Below, piece by piece: positions 7,017 to 13,178 of a stretch of DNA of 13,178 nucleotides (positions are counted from its first letter, which is position 1; every line of letters starts with the position of its first letter). The stretch comes from HGM04593 sp045613945 (lineage in GTDB: Bacteria; Bacteroidota; Bacteroidia; Bacteroidales; Bacteroidaceae). The notes beneath the pieces were generated by a model that was not told where the DNA came from, ran no database searches, and saw nothing but the letters and a program-made list of their open reading frames with translations. A program made the translations under genes and the position numbers. Location of the stretch: NCBI GenBank assembly GCA_045613945.1, contig JAZLBZ010000076.1:1-13178 (forward strand), read 5' to 3'.

Positions 7017-8456
7017 ATGAAAAAGATATTTTGCATAACAATATTCTGCCTTGTTGCGGTCGTAGGTGCTTTTGCCCAGAGCCGGGAGTCCATGAAGAGG
7101 ATGTTCGACGAAGGACGTTTTGCCGAGGCCAAGCCCCTGTTTGAGAAACTCCTTGCCAAGAGCCCCAAGAACAGCGAGTATAACTACTGGTATGCCGCTT
7201 GTTGCATTGAGACTGCCGATACCGTCGATGTTGAGGAGATGCTTGAATTTGCGGCATCGCGTAACATTGTCAAGGCTCATTGGTATCTTGGACGCTGGTA
7301 TGCGCAACAGCAGGACTACTCATCGGCCGTAGAGAGTTACTCCGAGTTTATGGATAATACAAAGGACGACTCTCTGCGCAGTGTCGCGCAGCAGAGGATG
7401 AATCTCTGTGACCGCCTCAACAGAATGGTGCGCAACAGCGAGGTCCTCTGCTTTGTCGATAGCGTTGTAGTTGACAAGGAGTCTTTCCTCGCGGCATACA
7501 GGATGGGCGGTGACGTGGGTCGTGTTGCCACCTGTGCCGGCTATTTTGGTGACGAGTCGCTCCCCGGTCACATAAATGAGACCGAGCGTGGCATGGACAT
7601 CTTCTTCTCTGATGAGAATGACGACGATGCCCCCTTGCTCAAACTCTACCGCCGCTCAAAGGTTGGTGGCGCTTGGGGCAAGGTGCAGCCTATTCAGGGC
7701 TTTGACACAAAGGGAAACGATGACTATCCCTTCATGCTTGCCGATGGCGTGACGCTCTATTTTGCCAGTGATGGCGAGGGCTCAATTGGCGGTTATGATA
7801 TCTTTGTGTCGCGCATGGACATCGAGACAGGCCGTTTCTACCGCCCCGATAATGTGGGAATGCCATTCAACTCCACCGCCAATGACTATATGATGGCGGT
7901 TAACGAGGTCGCAAATCTTGGATGGTTTGCCACCGACCGCAACCAGCCCCCGGGCAAGGTGTGTGTTTATGTCTTTGTACCCAATGCTGACAGCAAACGT
8001 GTCGATGTCTCGGCCATCGGCTATTCCAAGGCGCTTGAAATAGCAAATCTCTCTTCCATTGCTGCAACGCAGGGCGATGATGAACTCCTGCGCACTGCAC
8101 GCCGCCAGTTGGCGCTGCTGGCCTATGCCCAGGATGCTGCTGCCAAGAAGGATGACTTTCTCTTTGTGGTTGACGACCTCCATGACTGCAAGTCGCTCTC
8201 CGACTTCAGGAGCGAGCGGGCACGCGAACTCTTCAAGGAGTGGCAGGGACGTGTCAAGCAGCACGAGAGCGACATTGAGCAGCTCGCTGCGCTGCGCGAT
8301 GAGTATGCATCATCCACAACGGCTGTCAAGAACAGGATGAAGGAGCAGATTCTGGCGCTCGAGGGCAAGGTCGAGGACGATGCTGTTGCACTCAGGCTTG
8401 CCGAGTACGAGATTAGGCGTCTTGAACAGGAGGCACTCTACGGGGTGGGTAACTAG
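7017..8456 (+). CDS. Exported TPR and PD40 beta-propeller-like protein (PorE-like, no OmpA domain)
   Basis: A 479-residue exported protein. Residues 1-20 are a signal peptide, with likely cleavage after FA before QSRES; there is no lipobox cysteine. Residues ~22-135 contain tetratricopeptide-type helices (EGRFAEAKPLFEKLL; QQDYSSAVESYSEFM). Residues ~180-320 contain WD40-like PD40 strands, for example DGVTLYFASDGEGSIGGYDI at 243-262 and GWFATDR at 302-308. The C-terminus (~395-475) is charged and probably coiled-coil. The TPR-plus-PD40 order resembles PorE and related envelope proteins of Bacteroidota, but the OmpA-like peptidoglycan-binding domain is absent. A role in envelope assembly or secretion is inference. 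It lies 59 bases upstream of the NfeD gene and may share its transcript. Confidence 0.75.
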   Translation: MKKIFCITIFCLVAVVGAFAQSRESMKRMFDEGRFAEAKPLFEKLLAKSPKNSEYNYWYAACCIETADTVDVEEMLEFAASRNIVKAHWYLGRWYAQQQDYSSAVESYSEFMDNTKDDSLRSVAQQRMNLCDRLNRMVRNSEVLCFVDSVVVDKESFLAAYRMGGDVGRVATCAGYFGDESLPGHINETERGMDIFFSDENDDDAPLLKLYRRSKVGGAWGKVQPIQGFDTKGNDDYPFMLADGVTLYFASDGEGSIGGYDIFVSRMDIETGRFYRPDNVGMPFNSTANDYMMAVNEVANLGWFATDRNQPPGKVCVYVFVPNADSKRVDVSAIGYSKALEIANLSSIAATQGDDELLRTARRQLALLAYAQDAAAKKDDFLFVVDDLHDCKSLSDFRSERARELFKEWQGRVKQHESDIEQLAALRDEYASSTTAVKNRMKEQILALEGKVEDDAVALRLAEYEIRRLEQEALYGVGN

Positions 8457-8515
8457 TAGGGCGCGGCAGATTATGGACGGCAATTAAATTAAGGAATGTT
8501 TAAAACAAATAGAAT

Positions 8516-8992
8516 ATGGATATATTGATAACGGCTTTGCTTGTGGTTTTTGCAACAGTGATGTTGGTGGTTGAGGTGGTGTTCATACCGGGCTTTGGCT
8601 TTACGGGACTTATGGGAATGCTTTCAATGATTGGCTCAGTGCTGTATGCATTTATGTTTTTGGGCAGTGCTGCCGGCTGGATTACGCTGCTTGTTGCAGT
8701 GCTGGTGTGCATTGCACTTTTCCTGTGGGCACTCTATGGCAATTCGCTCGACAAGATGGCGTTGAAAAAGAATATCAAGTCAAAGGTCAATGAACTGGAC
8801 ATGACACAGTTCGCTGTCGGCGATCGTGGCGTTACCAGAACCCGTCTTGCGCTCATTGGCGAGGCACTCATAAAAGGCGAGGTTGTCGAGGTGAAATCCG
8901 AGGGCGGTTTCATCAACGAGCGCGAGGAGATTGAAATCATCCGCATCTCGGGCGACTCCCTCTTTGTGGCAAAGGTAAACAACAAAAAGTAA
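8516..8992 (+). CDS. NfeD-like membrane protein (short type, OB-fold)
   Basis: A 158-residue protein. Hydrophobic segments fill residues ~1-75, including PGFGFTGLMGM after the first helix, the usual NfeD loop. A soluble domain at ~90-155 starts GDRGVTRTRL and includes GEALIKGEVVEVKSEGGFI, typical of the NfeD OB-fold. Short NfeD proteins lack the serine-protease domain of the long form and are encoded beside flotillin or FloA genes, with which they act in membrane microdomains. Here the floA start codon is 15 bases downstream, strong support for a functional pair. Start ATG at 8516 is preceded by an AT-rich leader. Confidence 0.93.
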   Translation: MDILITALLVVFATVMLVVEVVFIPGFGFTGLMGMLSMIGSVLYAFMFLGSAAGWITLLVAVLVCIALFLWALYGNSLDKMALKKNIKSKVNELDMTQFAVGDRGVTRTRLALIGEALIKGEVVEVKSEGGFINEREEIEIIRISGDSLFVAKVNNKK

Positions 8993-9007
8993 CTTAATAT
9001 TTGAATT

Positions 9008-9973
9008 ATGGAAACAAACATCTTTCTCATTGGTGGTGTACTGGTGGCTCTATTGGTCTTCTTGGCCATATTCTTCCATTACGTACCCTTTGTACTTTGG
9101 CTCTCGGCTAAGGTTTCAGGCGTTCAAATCTCGCTGCTGCAACTCTTTCTCATGCGCATCCGTAATGTGCCTCCCAGCACAATCGTACAGGCCATGATCG
9201 AGGCGCACAAGGCCGGTCTTGAGAATATCACCCGCGACAGCCTCGAGGCTCACTATCTTGCCGGCGGTAACGTCGAGAGGGTAGTGCACGCGCTCGTGTC
9301 GGCGTCAAAGGCAAACATAGAACTCTCTTTCCAGATGGCAACTGCCATTGACCTTGCAGGCCGCGACGTGTTCGAGGCTGTGCAGATGTCCGTTAACCCC
9401 AAAGTCATTGACACCCCGCACGTCACCGCTGTGGCAAAGGACGGTATCCAGCTCATTGCCATTGCCCGCGTAACAGTGCGTGCCAATATCAAGCGCCTTG
9501 TCGGTGGTGCAGGCGAGGATACAGTGCTTGCACGTGTAGGCGAGGGTATCGTCTCATCTATCGGTTCTTCCGAGAACCACAAGGCAGTGCTCGAGAACCC
9601 CGATTCAATCTCAAAACTCGTGCTCAGCAAGGGACTCGATGCCGGTACTGCCTTTGAGATACTCTCAATTGACATCGCCGACATTGACATAGGCAAGAAC
9701 ATCGGTGCTGCATTGCAGATTGACCAGGCCAACGCCGACAAGAATATCGCCCAGGCTAAGGCCGAGGAGCGCCGAGCAATGGCCGTAGCCCTTGAACAGG
9801 AGAACAAGGCCCGCGCACAGGAGGCCCGCGCACATGTAATCGAGGCCGAGGCCGAGGTGCCAAAGGCTATGGCCGAGGCATTCCGCAACGGCAACCTGGG
9901 CATCATGGACTACTACAGAATGAAAAATATCCAGGCCGACACAGCAATGCGCGACAACATTGCAAAGGAGTAA
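9008..9973 (+). CDS. floA: Flotillin-like protein FloA (UPF0365)
   Basis: A membrane-microdomain scaffold that oligomerises at the inner membrane. The 321-residue protein has an N-terminal hydrophobic stretch (~5-30) that anchors it. A conserved body includes RNVPPSTIVQAMIEAHKAGL and RDSLEAHYLAGGNVERVV; an SPFH-like segment carries DGIQLIAIARVTVRANI. A C-terminal Ala/Glu-rich coiled coil (~240-290, AKAEERRAMAVALEQENKAR) follows. Length and sequence fit the family closely. It follows the NfeD gene by 15 bases and precedes the nucleoside phosphorylase gene by 38, so all three may be on one transcript. Regulation is not evident. Confidence 0.96.
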   Translation: METNIFLIGGVLVALLVFLAIFFHYVPFVLWLSAKVSGVQISLLQLFLMRIRNVPPSTIVQAMIEAHKAGLENITRDSLEAHYLAGGNVERVVHALVSASKANIELSFQMATAIDLAGRDVFEAVQMSVNPKVIDTPHVTAVAKDGIQLIAIARVTVRANIKRLVGGAGEDTVLARVGEGIVSSIGSSENHKAVLENPDSISKLVLSKGLDAGTAFEILSIDIADIDIGKNIGAALQIDQANADKNIAQAKAEERRAMAVALEQENKARAQEARAHVIEAEAEVPKAMAEAFRNGNLGIMDYYRMKNIQADTAMRDNIAKE

Positions 9974-10011
9974 AGTGTTATATTAGTAAATAACTTTAAA
10001 CCGATTTTATT

Positions 10012-10890
10012 ATGAAGCGTTATTTCGCTCCTTCGGAACTACTCATTGAACCTAATGGAGCAATATACCATTTGGGAGTAAAGCCCGAACAGTTGGCCGA
10101 CAAGGTCATCCTGGTGGGCGATCCCGGTCGCGTGCCTCTGGTGGCCTCCTATTTTAGCGAACAGGAGTGCGACATCCAGCACCGCGAGTTCCGCACCATA
10201 ACCGGCACCTACAAGGGAAAACGCATAACAGTCGTTTCCACAGGTATTGGCTGCGACAATGTAGACATTGTTGTTAACGAGATTGACGCACTTGCGAATA
10301 TCGATTTCGCCACACGTTATGAGAAGGATGAACTGCGCCGCCTGCAGATGGTGCGCATTGGCACCTGTGGCGGCCTGCAGCCCCACACCCCTGTGGGCAC
10401 CTTCATCTGCTCGGCAAAGTCAGTGGGCTTTGACGGCCTGCTCAACTTCTATGCCGGCCGCAACGAGGTGTGCGACCTTCCAATGGAGCGCGCGCTGCTC
10501 AATCACTTGGGGTGGAGCGGTAACATGTGCCAGCCTGCGCCCTATGTCATTGCAGCCGATGAGGAACTCACCAATCGCATAGCAAAGGACGACATGGTAC
10601 GTGGTGTTACCATCGCCTGTGGCGGCTTCTTCGGCCCTCAGGGACGCCGTTTGCGCGTGCCGCTTGCCGACCCTCACCAGAACGAGAAAGTCGAGTCTTT
10701 CCTCTATCAGGGACAGCAGATAACCAACTTTGAGATGGAGAGTTCGGCACTCGCCGGCCTTGCAGCCCTCATGGGCCATCAGGCAGTCACCGTTTGCCTT
10801 GTCATCGCCAACCGCAGAGCCAAAGAGGCCAACGTCGACTATAACGAGAAGATGAAGGAACTGATACAGACAGTGCTTGAACGAATTTAA
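10012..10890 (+). CDS. Nucleoside phosphorylase, uridine phosphorylase-like (NP-I family)
   Basis: Cytosolic enzyme predicted to split a nucleoside with phosphate into base and ribose-1-phosphate for salvage. The 292-residue protein has NP-I landmarks: phosphate-binding GDPGR (36-40), STGIG (76-80), RIGTCGG (115-121) and the ribose-binding EMESSAL (241-247). Sequence layout is closer to uridine phosphorylases than to trimeric purine nucleoside phosphorylases, but substrate cannot be fixed by eye. It is longer than the ~253-residue E. coli Udp. Starts 38 bases after floA with no consensus promoter between them (TAACTTTA is close but lacks the final G). A hairpin at 10950-10990 probably ends its transcript. 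Confidence 0.9.
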   Translation: MKRYFAPSELLIEPNGAIYHLGVKPEQLADKVILVGDPGRVPLVASYFSEQECDIQHREFRTITGTYKGKRITVVSTGIGCDNVDIVVNEIDALANIDFATRYEKDELRRLQMVRIGTCGGLQPHTPVGTFICSAKSVGFDGLLNFYAGRNEVCDLPMERALLNHLGWSGNMCQPAPYVIAADEELTNRIAKDDMVRGVTIACGGFFGPQGRRLRVPLADPHQNEKVESFLYQGQQITNFEMESSALAGLAALMGHQAVTVCLVIANRRAKEANVDYNEKMKELIQTVLERI

Positions 10891-10949
10891 AACAAAACGG
10901 AAAGCTGAAAGCGGAAATGTGAAAACCTTAGCAAGTAAAGCTGAAATAT

Positions 10950-10990
10950 AAAAGCAGAAAACGAAAAGTTGCCTTTTCGTTTTCGCTTTT
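10950..10990 (+). terminator. Likely terminator after the nucleoside phosphorylase gene
   Basis: Twelve-base perfect arms GAAAACGAAAAG (10957-10968) and CTTTTCGTTTTC (10973-10984) flank a TTGC loop. With a one-base bulge the stem extends by AAAAGC/GCTTTT to 10950-10990. The 3' arm is U-rich and ends TTTT, though no long U-tract follows. It lies 60 bases after the stop codon. Confidence 0.55.
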
Positions 10991-11009
10991 GCTCAATCCC
11001 AGTCTATTA

Positions 11010-11051
11010 GCCTTTCCGATTTCGCCTTTCCGATTTCACCTTTCACATTGA
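11010..11051 (+). repeat. 14-bp tandem repeat abutting the mnmE start
   Basis: GCCTTTCCGATTTC occurs twice exactly (11010-11023, 11024-11037), followed by a degenerate third unit (9 of 14 matches) ending 5 bases before the mnmE ATG. The segment is almost all pyrimidine on this strand and contains no Shine-Dalgarno sequence. Part of it (11041-11049) can pair with 10916-10924. Confidence 0.75.
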
Positions 11052-11056
11052 TAACC

Positions 11057-12475
11057 ATGAACGACACAATATGCGCGTTGGCAACGCCGCAGGGCGGGGC
11101 AATAAGCGTAGTAAGAATATCAGGCCCCAACGCCATTGAATATACATCGCAAATCTTCACCCCACGCAAGGGAGCACCGCTGGCCCAGCGCAAGTCGCAC
11201 ACCGCAGTGTTTGGCGACGTATGCGTCACGCCCGGCGAACTGCTCGACGAGGTGCTCGTCACCGTCATGCGCGCGCCACATACCTACACAGGTGAGGACG
11301 TGGTCGAAATCAGTTGCCACGCATCAAGTTACATCACCCAGCAACTTATGCTGGCATTGCTTGCTCTTGGCGCCCGCCAGGCCCAGCCCGGCGAGTTCAC
11401 CATGCGCGCCTTCCTCAATGGCAAGATGGACCTCAGTCGTGCCGAGGCTGTAGCCGACCTCATCGCCTCCTCGTCAGAGGCGTCGCACCGCCTGGCAATG
11501 AACCAACTGAAGGGCGACTTCAGCAACGAACTCGCAGGCCTGCGCAACAAACTCCTCAAACTCACCACACTCATGGAACTCGAACTCGACTTCAGCGAGG
11601 AGGATGTCACCTTTGCCGACCGCAGCGAACTCATGCAACTGTGCGATGAGATTGATGGTGTCATGACACGTCTCACTAACTCCTTTGCTGTTGGCAATGC
11701 AGTGAAGAACGGCGTTCCGGTGGCCATCGTGGGCGAGACCAATGCCGGCAAGAGCACGCTGCTCAACGCCCTGTTGCGCGAGGAGAGAGCCATTGTCAGC
11801 GACATCAGCGGTACCACCCGCGACACCATCGAGGGCACAATGGCCATTGGCGGCACCACATTCCGTTTCATTGACACCGCCGGTCTGCGCGAGACAAGCG
11901 ACATTGTGGAGCAGATGGGCATTGAGCGCACCGTCGAGCAACTGCGCAAGACATCCATAGCACTGTGGATAGTAGACCCCGCTGCCGACTATGCCCAAAT
12001 GGAAACCACTGCAAAGAAAATACTCCCCGAGTGCCGGGAAAAGAAACTCGCCATACTCATAAACAAGAGCGATACCATCAGGGAAGAACGCCTTGCCGAG
12101 GTAATGGAGTGGGGCAAGAGCCTTGTCGCCGAGTGCGGCGAAGACATAGTGTGGAGCGAGAGCGATATGTGGCCAATCTCAGCCCGCCTAAGGAGCAACC
12201 TCGACAGGCTCGAGGAGTTCCTCGTGCGCAGTGCCGCACTCCCCGCAATCTCCAGCGGTGACGTCGTTGTCACCAACGTCCGCCACTACGAGGCGCTCAC
12301 CCGCGCCCTCGCCAACATCAAGGAAGTAAAGCGCGGCCTCAACCTCGGCCTCAGCGGCGACCTCGTCAGCGAACACCTCCGCGCCGCCATCCACAACCTC
12401 TCCGAAATCGTCGGCGAAGTAACAAACGATGAAGTACTTGGCAACATATTTGCCAACTTCTGCATCGGAAAATAA
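11057..12475 (+). CDS. mnmE: tRNA modification GTPase MnmE
   Basis: With MnmG, this cytosolic GTPase adds the (carboxymethyl)aminomethyl group at C5 of wobble uridine 34 in tRNAs. From ATG at 11057 (MNDTICALATPQGG, the usual family start) it has 472 residues. The TTG at 11048 is in frame but would add only three residues. Residues 1-~120 form the folate-binding N-terminal domain, followed by the helical domain. The G domain has P-loop GETNAGKST (226-234), switch region SGTTRDT, DTAGLRE and NKSD. The C-terminus is FCIGK, carrying the conserved catalytic Cys. All key motifs are intact. It is separated from the phosphorylase gene by a structured 166-base spacer in which I found no consensus promoter. 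Confidence 0.97.
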   Translation: MNDTICALATPQGGAISVVRISGPNAIEYTSQIFTPRKGAPLAQRKSHTAVFGDVCVTPGELLDEVLVTVMRAPHTYTGEDVVEISCHASSYITQQLMLALLALGARQAQPGEFTMRAFLNGKMDLSRAEAVADLIASSSEASHRLAMNQLKGDFSNELAGLRNKLLKLTTLMELELDFSEEDVTFADRSELMQLCDEIDGVMTRLTNSFAVGNAVKNGVPVAIVGETNAGKSTLLNALLREERAIVSDISGTTRDTIEGTMAIGGTTFRFIDTAGLRETSDIVEQMGIERTVEQLRKTSIALWIVDPAADYAQMETTAKKILPECREKKLAILINKSDTIREERLAEVMEWGKSLVAECGEDIVWSESDMWPISARLRSNLDRLEEFLVRSAALPAISSGDVVVTNVRHYEALTRALANIKEVKRGLNLGLSGDLVSEHLRAAIHNLSEIVGEVTNDEVLGNIFANFCIGK

Positions 12476-12517
12476 ACAGGTGGCTGAATGCAATATAGTT
12501 TGAATGCTTGTTTATAC

Positions 12518-12545
12518 ATGCGTAGCCGCTACGCATATTTTGTCA
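12518..12545 (+). terminator. Possible mnmE terminator
   Basis: Arms ATGCGTAG (12518-12525) and CTACGCAT (12529-12536) with a CCG loop are followed by ATTTTGTC, a weak U-tract. It lies 42 bases after the mnmE stop codon. Confidence 0.6.
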
Positions 12546-12654
12546 AAATGATGACTACAAGTATTACCAAACACTCAACCTCCCCTGCATCAAAGTGGCT
12601 TTATGGGCTACCATTGCTTGAGTTTATATAGTATTGAGTGGTGTGTCTTTGATA

Positions 12655-12698
12655 AAACCATAAATGTAATTGTATTAGTAGGTGAATAGTGTTTAAAT
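12655..12698 (+). repeat. Dispersed 44-bp repeat, copy B
   Basis: Matches 5373-5416 at 42 of 44 positions, same orientation; differences are T/A and A/G single changes. Unlike copy A it is not followed by a terminator hairpin. It sits between mnmE and the HNH-family gene. Confidence 0.85.
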
Positions 12699-12790
12699 TT
12701 CGTAACGAGGTGTAATTTGCTTATAAATAGTGCATTGTACTGCGTTTTTGTTTAGATGAATAGGGGCGTTTTTTACGTGTGTGTTTCGGC

Positions 12791-12840
12791 TATTTGCCGT
12801 TATTTGCCGTTATTTGCCGTTATTTACGTTTATTTGCGGG
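12791..12840 (+). repeat. Five-unit 10-bp tandem array (TATTTGCCGT)
   Basis: Three exact TATTTGCCGT units (12791-12820) are followed by TATTTACGTT and TATTTGCGGG. Each unit is one helical turn. An opposing GGCAAAT (12849-12855) can pair with any ATTTGCC of the array, and CGTTT/AAACG (12827-12831 with 12844-12848) forms a smaller hairpin. It lies 104 bases upstream of the HNH-family start codon, so it could be a protein-binding site or regulatory element. Confidence 0.85.
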
Positions 12841-12870
12841 CAAAAACGGGCAAATTGAATGAAATTTTAT

Positions 12871-12878
12871 TATTTTTG
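12871..12878 (+). promoter_or_regulatory. Possible -7 element of the HNH-family gene
   Basis: TATTTTTG matches the Bacteroidales -7 consensus, but no TTTG lies at the expected distance upstream; that position falls in the inverted segment after the tandem array. The leader would be about 60 bases. This might be an activator-dependent promoter or chance in AT-rich DNA. Confidence 0.35.
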
Positions 12879-12944
12879 TCATTAAATGGGTGATATGTGC
12901 GCTTTGTCGGTCATTTGTGGTTTTATTTAGAGGGCGTTTACCGT

Positions 12945-13178
12945 ATGCTTAGAAGATTGTGGACTCATGATGAATTGGTGCTGGCACTTGCTCTTTATTT
13001 TCAGTTGCCATTCGGACGCTTGAATCACGCAACGCCCGAGGTGCGTGAATTGGGGCACTTGCTTGGTCGTGGAGAGAATTCTGCAGCCTTGCGTCTTGTC
13101 AATTTCGCTGCTTGTGACCCTTATATATTGGAAACAGGTAGACACGGTATGTCGAGTGGTGCAAAAGTGTGTAAGCCT
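12945..13178 (+). CDS. HNH endonuclease family protein, N-terminal part (runs off window)
   Basis: Open from ATG at 12945 to the right edge, 78 residues so far. It begins MLRRLWTHDELVLALALYFQ and continues LPFGRLNHATPEV, ELGHLLGR, SAALRLVNFAACDP and GRHGMSSGAK. This pattern (tryptophan, a leading helix, PFG, the helix-turn-helix-like LGR-SAALRL-N, then a conserved DP) is what I know from the N-terminus of roughly 300-residue 'HNH endonuclease / putative restriction endonuclease' proteins, common in Bacteroidota. Their catalytic HNH motif is C-terminal and therefore outside this window, so nuclease activity cannot be verified. The N-terminal part probably binds DNA (inference). No Shine-Dalgarno sequence is present. 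The gene lies in AT-rich DNA with a tandem array upstream. Confidence 0.75.
   Translation, partial: MLRRLWTHDELVLALALYFQLPFGRLNHATPEVRELGHLLGRGENSAALRLVNFAACDPYILETGRHGMSSGAKVCKP

Larger units (their letters stand above)
12476..12944. other. AT-rich spacer between mnmE and the HNH-family gene
   Basis: 469 bases with no supported gene. In order it holds a possible mnmE terminator (12518-12545), weakly paired sequence (CACTCAA near 12572 with TTGAGTG near 12634), copy B of the dispersed repeat (12655-12698), a five-unit 10-bp array (12791-12840) with a following inverted segment, and a possible -7 element (12871-12878). Base composition is clearly more AT-rich than mnmE, consistent with a boundary to accessory DNA. 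Confidence 0.6.

Noticed and set aside
9253..9906. 217-residue open frame antisense to floA
   Set aside because: Ala/Ser/Arg-rich composition is the usual shadow of a biased Ala/Glu-rich gene on the other strand; no start signal or family match.
11048..11056. TTG at 11048 as mnmE start
   Set aside because: The ATG at 11057 gives the conserved MNDTI start and no ribosome site favours the TTG.
11329..11958. 209-residue open frame antisense to mnmE
   Set aside because: Ser/Arg/Leu-rich shadow frame over a well-conserved gene; no independent evidence.
12548..12631. 27-codon open frame (MMTTSITKHSTSPASKWLYG...)
   Set aside because: Short, no ribosome site or promoter, and no recognised similarity; could be a remnant of a coding sequence but nothing supports it.
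12791..12840. Tandem array as a CRISPR
   Set aside because: Units are 10 bases and contiguous, without spacers; no cas genes are present.

Overview
The window looks like chromosomal DNA of a member of the Bacteroidota, most likely order Bacteroidales. Three things point there: gene content (a surface-type FAS1 lipoprotein, a PorE-like TPR/PD40 protein, an NfeD-FloA pair), promoters with the Bacteroidales form TTTG-N19/20-TAnnTTTG instead of sigma70 boxes, and AT-rich leaders with few Shine-Dalgarno sequences. Genus cannot be settled by eye. Most genes are housekeeping; the last ~700 bases are AT-rich and look accessory.

Layout. Minus strand, left: nadE (glutamine-dependent NAD+ synthetase), then a fasciclin-domain lipoprotein gene upstream of it, separated by a very strong terminator hairpin. 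Plus strand: a rubrerythrin gene divergent from the lipoprotein gene, with recognisable promoters on both sides, ending in its own terminator. Minus strand: ttcA (tRNA 2-thiocytidine synthetase) and a DUF486 membrane protein gene, 12 bases apart and probably one transcript. Plus strand: a series from 7017 to 12475: TPR/PD40 periplasmic or outer-membrane-associated protein, NfeD-like protein, FloA flotillin-like scaffold, uridine phosphorylase-like nucleoside phosphorylase, and MnmE. After mnmE comes about 470 bases of AT-rich intergenic DNA with a dispersed 44-bp repeat, a five-unit 10-bp tandem array and a possible promoter. Then the 5' end of an HNH-endonuclease-family gene runs off the right edge.

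How the genes fit together. NfeD and FloA are a known functional pair that organises membrane microdomains, and the TPR/PD40 protein upstream may share their transcript. TtcA and MnmE both modify tRNA (C32 thiolation and U34 wobble modification) but sit in different transcription units. Rubrerythrin is an anaerobe's peroxide defence. No tRNA, rRNA, CRISPR array or complete mobile element was seen. The first 54 bases, downstream of nadE, hold nothing recognisable.

The most unusual items are non-coding: the repeat shared by two distant intergenic spacers, the helically phased TATTTGCCGT array before the HNH gene, and the purine/pyrimidine-asymmetric nested inverted repeat between the phosphorylase gene and mnmE. 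No new multi-gene system is visible; the HNH gene at the edge may open an accessory or defence locus outside this window.
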